From positions 62,001 through 126,000 of the forward strand of contig JAXGMN010000032.1 of NCBI GenBank assembly GCA_040768665.1: a stretch of DNA of 64,000 nucleotides. The letters are read 5' to 3'. Under the pieces are notes generated by a model that did no database searches, was not told the DNA's origin, and worked only from the letters and a program-made list of their open reading frames with translations. Position 1 is the first letter of the stretch. Each line of letters begins with the position of its first letter. Of this stretch, positions 8,248-18,114 are shown one piece after another. This DNA is from JABWBD01 sp040768665. Lineage in GTDB: Bacteria > Planctomycetota > Planctomycetia > Pirellulales > Thermoguttaceae. The translations under genes were made by a program, and so were the position numbers.

Positions 8248-11098
8248 AACGCCTGGTTCAGGTGGTGCTCGACCGTTTCCAGATCGCGGAGCACGCGCCG
8301 GCAACCGTTCTCCGCCTTCGCTCGTGCGATCGTTTCACGGAGCGCTTGGATTCGACGGTCGATCGCCGCGATGCCCTCGGGACCGGGCGCATCCTGCAGA
8401 CGGAGAAGTTCGGTGCGGATCGCCAGGCAGTTTTCATCCAGCAGCGGGCGCAACTCCGCCGGCAGCGGTTCGTACCACTCGGCGAATTCCGGATCAGCGA
8501 CGTACTGCGGAGTGCCGGCGTCGGAGATGCCGATCGCAGCAAGGTGCAGCGCCCCTTGGGCTCCTTTGGCAAGCTGCGGCGTTACCTGGATCGCTCGCAA
8601 CGGCTGGGCCGAGCGGATCGGCAGTTCGAAGTCTTTCCAGTCGTAAGTTCCGGACGGAAGGTCCAACTGCCTGGATTCGTAGTGTGTGAAGCTCGGAGTA
8701 ACCCGGGCGAGGCGGCAGACGATGCTTGCCGTTCCTTCCTGACCGGAGATATTCTCTCCCTTGGCTCGCACCCTAAGCTTCAGTTCCTTCGCCTCCGATT
8801 GAAAGAGCATCACCCACTGCGACGCGCTGACCGCACTGGCCTTGTCGCCCCGCAGGACGAGGTTCGTCTTGCCGCCGGATGAATCTCGCGAGACGGTGCC
8901 GGCCGCCGGCCGCCAGTGGACGGGCAGGGCCGGCCTGGCAACATCGAGCTGTCGCATCCGTATGCCGCGGTCGAGGACACCGAGGGCTTGAGCGATCCGC
9001 CACCGGGCGGCCGCCATCGGCCTGGTGATCTGCAGCACGCGTACGCCCCCGGCGGGCATCTCGAGTTCGGTTTGCAGCGTATCGCCGCTTTCCGCCGGGT
9101 GCACCGGCCGCTCCGCGACAACTTCGACGGCACGGACCGGACCACCCTTCAACTGCAATTGCTCTGGGTCGATTTCAACCGTTGTCTTGAGATCTTGCTT
9201 GTCCTCGTTGAGGAGCGATAGCCAGATGATTCCGTCGGTCGTCGGCCCGAACCGTTCGACAAATACCTTTGGCTGGGAAGTGCGCGCATAGGTAACCGGT
9301 TCCCAGCCCGCGGCGGCCAAAGCGGAACAGAGCGGCTGATACTTGCGGAACAAGGCCCGGTCGCGTTCGTAGTAGCGGGGGTGATCCCAGTAGCGGCCGC
9401 CCGGGCCGAGGCCACTGGGCATCCAGTCGAACAGCCCCGGCGGGATGCCGTAGGCCAGGCACTGCTCCATGTGGGTCTTGATTTCTTCGTGGCCGAGTTG
9501 TTGTTCGAAGTTGCCTTTCAGGAGCGTCAGGAACGGTTTGTGCCGCGTTATCGAGCGAATGTAGTTCAGCCGGTTCCGTGGGATGCGGACGCCGGTCTCG
9601 GCGCCCAGCACGTCGAGCCATGGCGCCACGTAGAAGCTGGCCCCCAGCGCACCGTTCATCATCGTGATCCGGCCCCGAGGCCGGAGCAGTTCGGCGGCGG
9701 CCCGGGCGAACTCGCACGACGAAAAGAAGTTGTTCAGCGCCGGCTTCCCGGCCACCGGATCCCAGAGGCACGGGAAGTCGGCCGTTGCGAAGTGGTCCGC
9801 GCGGTAGTTGACGCCCGCGGAGAGACCGTCGTAGTAGAATCCGTCGAGTTGTGCGTTTTGACTCTCGGCAATCCGGGTGATTGTTTCGAGGGCCTTGGTC
9901 AGGGTCCACTCGCCGTAGGGGAGATCGGGATCGAGATTGAACTGCGCGATGAGGTGGGCGTAGACTCTCCACGGGCGGACGTCGAGTTTGCCTTCGGCGT
10001 TGAAGAGTCCGACTTTCTGAAACAGCCCGTCGATTCCGGTCCGCTGCTTGAACGCTTTTTCCACCGCCGCGACCTGGACGTCGTGCGGCGGGAGGGGTCC
10101 TTTTCGGGATCGTGCTCGGGGAGGTTCGCGCCCATTCCGGCGTGCGTGAAATAGACGGTCGAGAGCACTCCCAGCTTGTCGTCGTAGGCGGGCTCGGGGG
10201 CTCCCTCCTGGATCCGGAAGCAGAACTCGTTGGCATTGTCGATTTCCGAGAGCCGGCTGAACGCCATCCACGGACCGGGATCCTTGACGCAGACTTCGAA
10301 CAGGTCGGGGTAGAGTTCGTAATACCTGGCCAGCGCGCTGCGAAAACCCCACTGGGGGTCGCAGGTGTAGAGGTCGAAGGCGAATTCGGCCTCGTGGGCC
10401 ATTCGGGCGTCGGGCGAGAGAGCGAAGTCGTAGACCACTTCCAGGCTGCGCCGGGAGGCATCGTAGGCCGTGCGGGCAAGACACGGCTTGTCGATGGGCA
10501 GCGCCAGGCAGAGCCCCACGGGGCCGGCAATCACGGTGCAGAAGTTGCGGTTGGAATAGCCCATCCGCAGATCGGCCTGATCTTTCCACTCGGGAAGATC
10601 GGCCCAGGCCCGGAGCGGCTCGATGAATTCGTAGCGCCGGCCCTCGGCGATTCGGTCTGCATCCTGAATGTCGCGGTACCACTGCCATCCGACGGCATCG
10701 ATGGGCAGCGCGAACCGCAGCAGCATTCCTCGGGCCGGTCCGGGGTCGCCGACAATGCCACAGTTGAGATGCAGCGCGCCGCCTGCAGCGAGCGCAGACA
10801 GCACGACCGTCGCTCGCAGGGAGTTGAATCTCAGTTCAAGGCCATGCTGCAGGTCGCCGGCAGCTTCAGAAGGTTCGTGGAATTTGCCCAGGCTCACGTC
10901 GCAGAGTGTGAGGAGTGGACCGGGCGTGATTTTCAGCTTGGTGTCCGCGATGGAAATCCCCGTCACCCGGGCCTGCTCGCTTATGTCCAGGCGGAGATCG
11001 CCGGCGGTGAGTGTTTCCGAGTGGACTGCCGTGGAACAAAGCAGGGCCAACGCAAGAGAGACCGCACAGAGCGGCGCGAGGTGATTTCGATCGTCCAT
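8244..11098 (-). pseudogene. secreted glycosidase-like protein, split by a frameshift
   Basis: One gene of about 950 codons read in two frames. The first part runs from an ATG at 11098 (GGGAGGA upstream) with a signal peptide (LCAVSLALALLCSTAVHS) to about 10095. The second part continues from there to 8244. The reading frame switches at a run of four G on the plus strand (10094-10097); one extra base would restore ...EKDPLPPHDVQVAAVEKAF... without loss. The central part (LDGFYYDGLSAGVNY, ITMMNGALGASFYV, GLFDWMPSGLGPG) looks like a TIM-barrel glycosidase, and the C-terminal part is beta-rich. No named family could be assigned. It may be a true mutation or an assembly error. The stop overlaps the cytochrome gene start. 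Confidence 0.75.
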
Positions 11099-11125
11099 GA
11101 AGCATCCTCCCGGGTTAGGGTTGCT

Positions 11126-11249
11126 GTAACCATTCACGGGGCGGGCGGGGACTGGTCCATTTTTCGGCCAGTTGATGCTTTTTGGCGGCAAAGACGTTGC
11201 CCGAAAACATGGACCTGTCCCCCCTCTTTCCCGCCCCGTGAACGGTTAC
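11126..11249. repeat. GGGGAC-type palindromic element with GTAAC/GTTAC ends
   Basis: A long imperfect palindrome. The outer arms are GTAACCATTCACGGGGCGGG and CCCGCCCCGTGAACGGTTAC. The inner arms are GGGGACTGGTCCATTTTTCGG and CCGAAAACATGGACCTGTCC. The same outer unit (GTGAACGGTTAC) recurs at 17780 and 27214. Confidence 0.8.
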
Positions 11250-11288
11250 GGGTTGCTTAAACGCGATTCCAGCCGTGTTCCGAATCAT

Positions 11289-11339
11289 TGGGGGCCGGCT
11301 CATTTTGCGAAGTCTTCGGAGCAGAATGAGCCTGTCCCC
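11289..11339. repeat. GGGGAC-type palindromic element
   Basis: Near-copy of the 5022 element: GGCCGGCTCATTTTGCGAAG, loop TCTTCGG, and the arm AGCAGAATGAGCCTGTCCCC. The outer stem of the 5022 copy is not kept. Confidence 0.7.
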
Positions 11340-11393
11340 TTCTCCTGGCGCGGTCCGCGATCCGGCACGTCACGATTGGCGCCGGCCAAGTTC

Positions 11394-11540
11394 TTGCGGA
11401 GCCAGCCCCTTTTTCATCGCCCCGGGCCGCGGGAGGGCTGATAAAAACGGGGACTGGCTCCGCAACATCTTGTGTGGTCGCTCTGGCTAAACCGCTATTA
11501 GTTGCGGTGCCTGTCCCCGTTTTTATCAAGTTTTTATCAG
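11394..11540. repeat. overlapping GGGGAC-type palindromes
   Basis: Two alternative hairpins share one arm. The first pairs TTGCGGAGCCAGCCCC (11394) with GGGGACTGGCTCCGCAA (about 11449-11465). The second pairs TGATAAAAACGGGGACTGGC (11439) with the arm ending CCTGTCCCCGTTTTTATCA (to 11528). The flanking words GGCCGCGGGAGGGC and TTTATCAG are repeated in direct orientation, as if two elements had been nested or recombined. Confidence 0.7.
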
Positions 11541-11569
11541 CCCAGGCCGCGGGAGGGCCGGCTTCCGGC

Positions 11570-12886
11570 TTATCCCAATTGGTCTCGATTCTCGTGAATC
11601 TTGCGGATCGCGTTGGCGATGTCGTCCATGTCTTCCCGGCTTCCGAGCAAGACCCGCTGACTGAAGCAGATCGCTTCGTTGCAGAGGGCGTCGTTGTCGG
11701 GGCATTCGATCTGGGCGCGACAGCGATCGAGCTGTTCCTTCGAGTACATTCTCTGGAAACTGCGAGAACTGAGCGTATTCTCGATGAAGGGCGACTTGTT
11801 CAGGGGCCCGTAGCCCGTGGACGAGGGGATCCCTTCGGCCCGCAGCGCGGCGACGAACGCGCCGCGCGAGGCGCCGTTGAATTCCTCGGGGTTGTAACGG
11901 AGGGGATAGAGATGGTAGGCGGCCCGGGTGACACCGTCGTACAGTTTGTGCGGGAGAATGCCGGGGATCCCTTGCAGCTTGCTGGTCAGATAGGTGGCGT
12001 TGTTCCATCGCCGTTCGCTCTGCTCCTCGAGACGCTGCATCTGGGCCAGGAGGATCGCCGCCTGGAATTCCGCCATGCGGGCCTTGGACCCGAGATACGG
12101 TCCACCGCTGCCGAAGTTGTGGTAGGCGTAGGCGCGGTCCATCACGGCGTCGTCATCGCCCAGCACGGCGCCGCCCTCGCCGCAGGTAAGGTGTTTGGAG
12201 TTCTGGAAGCTGAAGCACCCCAGGTTGCCGAGCGTGCCGCATTTCTTGCCGTTGAACTCCGCCATCCAGGCCTGGCAGGCGTCTTCCACGACGAGCAGGT
12301 TGTGCTTCTTGGCGATCGCGCTGATCCGCCCCATGTCGGCCGGGAGCCCGTAGATGTGAACGGGCAGAATGGCCTTGGTGTTGGGCGTGATCTTCGCTTC
12401 CATCTTATCCGGGTTCACCAGGAACGTCTCGCGGTCGGTGTCGACCATGATCGGCAATGCGCCGGACAGCAAGATCACGCTGATCGAGGCGATAAAGGTG
12501 TACGGGCCGACGAGGACTTCGTCGCCCGCGCCGATGTCGAGTGCATTCAAAGCGGCGAGCAGGGCCGTCGTGCCGTGGGTGGTGGCCAGACAGCGTTTGG
12601 CGCCCAGCAGTTCGGCGTACTTCTTCTCGAACTCGGCCACGACCTTCGCGCGGGACCAGACGCCGCTTCTGAGCACCGAGACAACCAGTTGCTCGTCGCG
12701 GTCCTTGTCCCAAATGGGCCAGCCGGGAAATCCCTTGGAGCGTACGGGCGTGCCGCCCCGGATGGCGAGCTTCCGTGAGGCGGACTGGGCGGCGCGGGCG
12801 GGGGCCGCGTGGGCGGCGACCGTGGCCAGGGAGCCCAGAGAAGTTGCTGCTACGAATTGCCTTCGACTGAAGCGTGGTTCGTTCAT
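11570..12886 (-). CDS. DegT/DnrJ/EryC1/StrS aminotransferase family protein with Tat signal
   Basis: A 438-residue protein of the PLP-dependent sugar aminotransferase fold. The N-terminus has a twin-arginine motif (SRRQFVAATSLGSLA) followed by an Ala-rich stretch, so it is probably exported folded. Core motifs: ATTHGTTALLAALNALDIG (cofactor site), VVEDACQAW, and FSFQNSKHLTCGEGG, where K231 is the expected PLP lysine. I chose ATG 12886 because GAGAGGG precedes it and the Tat signal starts there. Secreted DegT homologues are common in planctomycetes, often next to Gfo/Idh/MocA genes; their substrate is unknown. Confidence 0.9.
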   Translation of the reverse strand: MNEPRFSRRQFVAATSLGSLATVAAHAAPARAAQSASRKLAIRGGTPVRSKGFPGWPIWDKDRDEQLVVSVLRSGVWSRAKVVAEFEKKYAELLGAKRCLATTHGTTALLAALNALDIGAGDEVLVGPYTFIASISVILLSGALPIMVDTDRETFLVNPDKMEAKITPNTKAILPVHIYGLPADMGRISAIAKKHNLLVVEDACQAWMAEFNGKKCGTLGNLGCFSFQNSKHLTCGEGGAVLGDDDAVMDRAYAYHNFGSGGPYLGSKARMAEFQAAILLAQMQRLEEQSERRWNNATYLTSKLQGIPGILPHKLYDGVTRAAYHLYPLRYNPEEFNGASRGAFVAALRAEGIPSSTGYGPLNKSPFIENTLSSRSFQRMYSKEQLDRCRAQIECPDNDALCNEAICFSQRVLLGSREDMDDIANAIRKIHENRDQLG

Positions 12887-13131
12887 GTTCGGGCCCTCTC
12901 TCACACGGTCGACCGGAAGTGTCGGGAACGCCCCTCGACGAGGGGAGACGTCGATCGATTCATAGTAGCGTAAGGCGACGCGGCCTTCAAGGAAGCTGTA
13001 CTTCCCTCTCAAAATGGCGCTCGGGAGGACTGCGTGAGCGGCGGATGCCGGGCGCCGTGAAGCGGAAAATCTTGAGGTGGCCGCTTTGTGAACGCTGTCG
13101 ATCCGGGGGGTGCCGCGTGCCGGGGGCCTTG

Positions 13132-13161
13132 TTGCCCTGTTTTCTCTGCTTGGGGTATAAT
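13132..13161 (+). promoter_or_regulatory. putative sigma-70-type promoter of the TA pair
   Basis: TTGCCC at 13132 and TATAAT at 13156 with an 18-base spacer, 47 bases before the antitoxin ATG. The -10 hexamer is a perfect consensus. Confidence 0.5.
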
Positions 13162-13207
13162 CGGGGGTAGAGGCAAACGGGGGGGGCTTTCCAGAGGAGT
13201 TGCCGAC

Positions 13208-13435
13208 ATGAATCGAATTACCGTACATGAGCCGCTGAAGGGTGAACTCGATGGTATTGCCCAACCTGTTGAATTGATCGATGAAGCAGGTAAGCGACTG
13301 GGCCATTTTGTACCCGCAAGTACTACCGCACCCGGCGACAACTGACCTTACTCTGTGGAGGAGTTGGAGCAGATGCAGAGCGAACGAGGCGGCCGGCCTC
13401 TCAAGGAAATCTGGACATCCTTGGGTGCGAAATGA
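13208..13435 (+). pseudogene. antitoxin of a type II TA pair, interrupted by an in-frame TGA
   Basis: The ATG at 13208 (AGAGGAG upstream) opens MNRITVHEPLKGEL, continuing to ...GHFVPASTTAPGDN, then a TGA at 13343-13345. The same frame goes straight on with PYSVEELEQMQSERGGRPLK and IWTSLGAK and stops at 13433-13435, overlapping the toxin start (ATGA). The EELE...GGRPLxEIW ending is the usual tail of planctomycete antitoxins paired with RelE/ParE toxins, so the TGA looks like a nonsense change, perhaps from a Cys or Trp codon. If the TGA is real, only a 45-residue N-terminal piece is made unless it is read through. Confidence 0.7.
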
Positions 13436-13692
13436 ACTACACCGTGGTATGGAGACCTACGGCTGAACGGACGCTCGCAGAGATCTGGATCAACGCAGTC
13501 GATCGCCAAGCCGTCGCCGACGCCGCCGATTTGATCGATGCGATGCTTGGTTCGTCGCCGCACGACGTTGGCGAGTCGCGTGCTGGAAATACGCGAATTC
13601 TGACAGTCGTGCCCCTTTCGATCTACTACGACGCCCACGACGATGATCGCCTGGTTGCAGTCTGGGCGGTTTGGCATCTTCCAAGAACCTGA
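13432..13692 (+). CDS. RelE/ParE-type toxin
   Basis: An 86-residue protein beginning MNYTVVWRPTAERTLAEIW, a typical opening for ParE/RelE-superfamily toxins, with later strands RILTVVPLSIYYDAHDDDRLV. Family members inhibit translation or gyrase; which applies cannot be told from the sequence. The start overlaps the antitoxin stop by four bases, so it was probably coupled to the antitoxin. With the antitoxin broken, either the toxin is harmless or a small antitoxin fragment suffices. Confidence 0.7.
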   Translation: MNYTVVWRPTAERTLAEIWINAVDRQAVADAADLIDAMLGSSPHDVGESRAGNTRILTVVPLSIYYDAHDDDRLVAVWAVWHLPRT

Positions 13693-13780
13693 GCGGCAAA
13701 CGAGCGACAAACGGGGTCAAGCGACAAACGAGCGACAAACGTGGTCAGAACTATTTACAATCGAAAACCGTTCTGACCCG
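13693..13780. repeat. ACAAACG mini-repeats and GGTCAG-type palindrome
   Basis: Four near-copies of GCGACAAACGA lie at about 13693-13735, interrupted by GGGTCAA. They lead into GGTCAGAAC...CCGTTCTGACCCG (13733-13780), an imperfect palindrome related to those at 49090, 53184 and 56226. Confidence 0.65.
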
Positions 13781-15728
13781 AATGGCACTGTCGGGCCGAA
13801 AGCGTTGCGCCCGGCGGGATTTGCGTCGCCGCTGGCGACCGAATTCACGGGGGTAAATCTATGCGAGCGTTCCGCGCCGGGGTCACGAAGTTGCCGGGCC
13901 CGCATCGTCTGCCCCTGATGCGCAAGCAGCGCGCAGCGGTAGCGCCAGGCGGGCGTGGCCGCATGATGCGAAGCGAGGATGATTCAGCATTCCTTGGCGA
14001 TTGTCTCCTTCATGCATGGAACGAACACCAAGCCGCCGGTCGGCATCAGGTGCTTGTGCCCAGCAGTTCCGCACGCGCTTCTTCGCGCGGCTTGGTGAGA
14101 AGCCTGTGCGGTTTGGGCCGGCGTTTCACGGCGCGAGGTTCCACGCGATCCGGCCGGTGCCCCACCTTCTGCTTCGATAGAAACTTCAGTTGTGCCAGCG
14201 CCAACTCGCGAAGTTTCTGCGGCGTGGCTACCGTGCCATGATCCCAAGCCGCCGCGATCGCCTGCAGCGCAGAGGCGAAACTCATCTGGCGTACCGTCCG
14301 CTCGTGAAGTACCGCGGCCTGCGCCATCGTTTTGCGGATCAGATTATACGCCAGCCAGTGCACCCAGATCTCCTTGAGCACCATCTCCGGAGTCTGGCAA
14401 CGCAAGTCCTCCAAGTGCATCGTGCACTTGATGGCTCTCAGATCGAGCTCCACATGCCAACGCTGACGAAACAGCTTTGCCAACTCGACTTTTGCATAGC
14501 GTCGCTCGTCGCGCAGCGTCGTCACCACGATGACACGTTTCGGCCGAAATCCTGGAATCGTAATGCGCGTTGCCAGTTCGCGCACTTCCAACGTCTCGGG
14601 AATCTCCGCATAGGTTTGTTCATCCATCCAATCCGGACGTTCCGGCCGCTGCCAAGTGACCCGATGATCCTCCGGACCGAGTCTCTTGCCCTGCGTAAAA
14701 TCCGTCACGCGCCGCTGATGCTGGCGGAAAACCACATCGACTCCCAGTGCCTGCAATAAGGCAATGAGAAAATAGGAACAGAAATAGGAGTCGGCCAACA
14801 GTACATCCCCAGAACGGAGTCGATCCAGAATGGATCGCAACAAGGCCGTCTCACCGGTCTCTTTGCCTTTGTGCGGTCCTGCCTCAAAACCACACAAAGC
14901 CCCCGTGGCTAACGATATCAAGACCACGATCCGTAACAAGGGAAACCCGAGGCCCGGTTTCTGCGAGGCCTGTTGCGGCCAGGCGGCTTGGTTGGCGTCC
15001 GTGTCCGGAGCCGAGAGCGTGCTCCCGTCGACGATCTTGACGTGGCGGCCGAACCAAAGCCAATCGGCCGGAACGCGCGCCTCCAGTTCGTCGGCCACCT
15101 GATACGTGAGGCGACGCAGCACCACCTCCGGCAGTTTCATGCGTGCGCGGCAGTAGTCGCCGGTGTCCGGCGACGGCGGCTTCCGCCCCAGGACGACGCA
15201 CAGCACGATGACGCGTGCGACGGCCGCGGAGCAGGACCGCTGTGCTTTGGTATGCATGGCTTGCGAGAGCCAAGCCCACAGGGTGATCGGCGGCGTGTAG
15301 ACATCGCCTTCTTCCTGTCCGAAGAGGGCGTTTTCCTCTTCGAAGGCGTTCTGGATCTGTTCTTCGCTGAGCACGTCGGCGAAAGGCAGGTCCTCGGCCT
15401 GGAGAAACGCGCCCTGGACCAGACGAAAGCTATGGCCAAGCTGGCGGCATGTCTGGTAAGACATAATAGGGCCCTCCTTGACCGTTTCCTCAAGGAACGG
15501 GTTGACCAAGGAGGGCCTCGCGGTGTTGCGCAAGATAGGTCAAGGAGGCACCTCGCGCCAACGCCGAAATCGCTCAGGACACGGCGTAGTTTCCAGAAAA
15601 AGCCGCCGGCCGTCCACGGAGAAGGATTGCGCGCAAGACCGCCGGAGGAGTTTTTTCGCTCTGCACGCCGCAAGTCACGCCGCCCGAAGGGCTTAGCTGC
15701 CGCTTTTCGACCCGACAGTGCCATTCGG
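13778..15728. mobile_element. IS4-type insertion sequence
   Basis: A complete element of about 1.95 kb. It is bounded by 18-bp perfect inverted repeats: CCGAATGGCACTGTCGGG at 13778-13795 and its complement at 15711-15728. The similarity extends imperfectly inward (GAAAGCG..GCCC..CGGG). It encodes one transposase on the minus strand. No clear target duplication is visible. The right end lies 12 bases beyond the methyltransferase stop and the left end abuts a GGTCAG palindrome. Confidence 0.8.
14046..15464 (-). CDS. IS4 family transposase
   Basis: A 472-residue DDE transposase. Catalytic blocks are visible in order: KIVDGSTLSAPDT (first Asp), LLADSYFCSYF (second Asp), and FRQRWHVELDLRAIKCTMHL, which carries the Y/R...E pattern of the IS4 YREK region. 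The C-terminus is basic. The start at 15464 is preceded by GGAGGG. The gene looks intact, so the element could be active. It is enclosed by 18-bp inverted repeats. Confidence 0.9.
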   Translation of the reverse strand: MSYQTCRQLGHSFRLVQGAFLQAEDLPFADVLSEEQIQNAFEEENALFGQEEGDVYTPPITLWAWLSQAMHTKAQRSCSAAVARVIVLCVVLGRKPPSPDTGDYCRARMKLPEVVLRRLTYQVADELEARVPADWLWFGRHVKIVDGSTLSAPDTDANQAAWPQQASQKPGLGFPLLRIVVLISLATGALCGFEAGPHKGKETGETALLRSILDRLRSGDVLLADSYFCSYFLIALLQALGVDVVFRQHQRRVTDFTQGKRLGPEDHRVTWQRPERPDWMDEQTYAEIPETLEVRELATRITIPGFRPKRVIVVTTLRDERRYAKVELAKLFRQRWHVELDLRAIKCTMHLEDLRCQTPEMVLKEIWVHWLAYNLIRKTMAQAAVLHERTVRQMSFASALQAIAAAWDHGTVATPQKLRELALAQLKFLSKQKVGHRPDRVEPRAVKRRPKPHRLLTKPREEARAELLGTST

Positions 15729-15739
15729 TTCAGGGCCAT

Positions 15740-17473
15740 CTATACTCCATTCCCACCGAGGGCTGAACGCTCCTCGCTACTGAGGCCATACAGCCGAAAC
15801 ACCGCGGAATTGCACGCCTCCGTGTCCAGCCGCTTTGCAGCCTCTGCCAATTCTGTGCGGAGCATCTCGGGCACATCGTTCCAATAGGGAATCCGAATGC
15901 GTCGCAGGTACTGCGCCTGAAAGCGGAAGAAGCCGCCGCGCATCTTCGTCGAGTACGTCGCGATAAACAGGCGCGCCACGGCCGACAGCAGGACCGCCTG
16001 CAAAGCCCGCAAATCCCAGGCTTCGGACGTAACATGGTAGAGGTTGTGGTGGGGGTAAAACTTCCCGCCCTCGAAGACGACATGCGCGTGCCCCTTGATG
16101 TCGGGAATCAACAGCTTCGGCCTGCCGGCAAGCGCCGGTGTAATGCGGTCAATGGTTCGATATCAATTCGACGGTGACTTCCGCGCGCAGTGGCGGCCTG
16201 CGATGGCCACCCGGCGCGACTCCAGATATTGACGCAGACGCGGATAATCCTGGAGCCGGACGAGCCGGCCGCTTTCCGAGAACGGATTGATGACCCCTTG
16301 TCCGTGCCACTTCACTTCACCGGACACGATGTCTTTCGTTGTCACCAGCGGTAGCTTTCGATCTGCTTCCACATCGAGCGTGTCGTAATTGCCGATGAAT
16401 GCCTTGTCGGCACCCGTGGCAACGCCAATACCCACCTTGCAGCCGACCTCTTCCAGGGTTGGCAAATGCTGCTCGAGCCGGCGTATCAGCGCCATTTGCT
16501 CCGACGATTCGAGCAGCCAGGGATCGGAGCCGTTGGTCACTCCGGCCAACTGGCGAACCGGGCCGGCGTCCTTTGGCAAAGAAGACGCACGGAGCGCCTT
16601 GGCCAAAGCCGTCAGCGTCGGCCGGTCAATGGCAGGGCGATGGGCTATCCGAGTTGCACCGGGAGCTTGGCGGCTGATGATCGTGATGGCCGGATAAGCG
16701 ATGACGTCGGAATGGAACGCCGGCGTATCGACCATGTCGACGTAGGCCTTCAGGTGAAACTGCTCGGCAACAAGTTTTCGCAGGGGCCGGCCGTAGCGAT
16801 TTCTCATCCAGCGATCGGAGCAGATGAACCCCAAAGTGCCGCCTTTCGATAGTGCCAGTAGCGAGCGCTCGATAAAGGGAACGTACAGGTCCGCCCGGTC
16901 GTAGATCGTTTTGAATTCCTTGCGGTACGCCGCCAGCAACGGTGCGGGGATCAGCTCTTGCCGAACGTAAGGAGGGTTGCCGACCGCAAAACCGAAGGGT
17001 CCGTCCAGGGGAACCAGGAGGAAATCGCCCTGCACAAGCCACGCGTCCGCCAACGACGTGGCCGCGGGAACGTCGAATTCTTGCTTCCCAAGGAAGGCTA
17101 CCAGAGCGGAATGGGTTGAGTGGAACGTCTCACGATGCAACTCCACGGCACGGACGGCGTTGATAAGGCCGCTCGGGGTTGCGTCGGCCCCTTTCCTCGC
17201 TCGCCACGCGCTGAGCAGCCTGCGCACGACAGGCAGCAGGAAATCGCCCGCACCGCAGGACGGCTCGAGAAGCCGCATCTCGTGCAGCGGTCGGTCCATC
17301 GTGTAGCCAGCCAAATCCAGGATGAACTCAACCACTTCGGAGCGCGTGAAGACTGCCCCCCGCGCCTCCATTCCACCGTTGGTGGCCAACTCCTCCAGCG
17401 CCGCATTCACCACGCGCGAATACTCGCCGGGGTGCGTGTCGGCAAAGTCGAAACTAAGCTGGTTTGTTGCCAA
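15740..17473 (-). pseudogene. Eco57I-type N6-adenine DNA methyltransferase with one nonsense codon
   Basis: An orphan adenine methyltransferase of 577 codons. The SAM-binding motif is LLEPSCGAGDFLLPVV, the catalytic motif NPPY is at residues 166-169, and a C-terminal target-recognition part follows. At 16163-16165 a TGA replaces what should be Trp in ...N-W-YRTIDRITPALAGRP; the frame is otherwise open on both sides and continues to the normal end ...ALGGNGV. The start is TTG (GGAGG ten bases upstream). No restriction partner is nearby; the IS element lies just downstream, so one may have been lost. Either a true nonsense mutation or a single-base error. Confidence 0.8.
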
Positions 17474-17830
17474 ATTGCCATTGCCTCCAACACCGGTTGC
17501 TGGTAACCTTTTAGAGGCATTCCGTCCCCTTTACATGCAGAGTCTACGATGGGGACGAGAAGGGACGTCTGCTGGCTCCATTTTGCCAGATGGGATGTGC
17601 GCTCGCAATGGAAGTCGCAATTGCGTTTCCCGCCTGCTAACGCGAAGTTCCAATGGCGATCGCCAGATCCTCGGGCTCGATCTGCACCCACGCCACCCGG
17701 CAGCCAGCCCTATGCACACCGGCGATGGCCGAAGAGTCCGTTATCTCTCGCGCGGTGATCGGGGTCAGACCGGCCGTGGGCGTGAACGGTTACGCAGCCA
17801 CTGAGCCTCATGCAGATTTGGAGAGGCCTG
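17474..17830. other. spacer with a partial palindromic element
   Basis: No gene seen. GGGGTCAGACCGGCCGTGGG followed by CGTGAACGGTTACG at 17761-17794 joins the start word of one palindrome family to the GTGAACGGTTAC unit found at the ends of the 11126 and 27102 elements. Confidence 0.5.
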
Positions 17831-18097
17831 ATGCAAACGTTACCCGCACAATTCTCTTTTCCGCCTCCGCCGGTGGAGCTTCTGCTTCTCCTCGTTGTCC
17901 TTTTCGTCATCTGGGTCGTCGTCCGCGTCATCAGTGACGCGAGAACGTGGTTCAAGGAGGAAATACTTGGTGAGTTTCGGGACCGCGTGAAGAAGTCTGG
18001 GAAGCCACGAGTAGAAAAGGTTCTGGTCTTCCTGATTGTCGTTCTCGCCACCTGGGCCGTCGTCGCTGTCATCAATTACGCGAGAACGAGGTTCTAA
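17831..18097 (+). CDS. possible small two-helix membrane protein
   Basis: An 88-residue open frame from ATG 17831 (GAGAGG five bases upstream). It has two hydrophobic segments (LLLLVVLFVIWVVVRVI and VLVFLIVVLATWAVVAVI), each followed by a short DARTWF/NYARTRF tail, so the protein looks like an internal duplication of a helix-plus-tail unit. A basic, Lys-rich linker separates them. No known family recognised. The internal symmetry supports a real protein, but it sits in a degenerate region. Confidence 0.45.
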   Translation: MQTLPAQFSFPPPPVELLLLLVVLFVIWVVVRVISDARTWFKEEILGEFRDRVKKSGKPRVEKVLVFLIVVLATWAVVAVINYARTRF

Positions 18098-18114
18098 TGT
18101 TGGCAGATATCGGG

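Noticed and set aside
6796..8646. A 616-codon plus-strand frame opposite the cytochrome protein
   Set aside because: Antisense shadow; repetitive Val/Asp/Arg composition and no motifs.
13693..13740. Short repeated units that could suggest a CRISPR array
   Set aside because: Units are only about 11 bases with no regular spacers, and no cas genes are present.
13343..16165. Recoding of TGA as a sense codon (Trp or Sec) in this genome
   Set aside because: TGA is the normal stop of several intact genes here (for example at 3139-3141 and 8244-8246), and no selenocysteine element is visible after either in-frame TGA.
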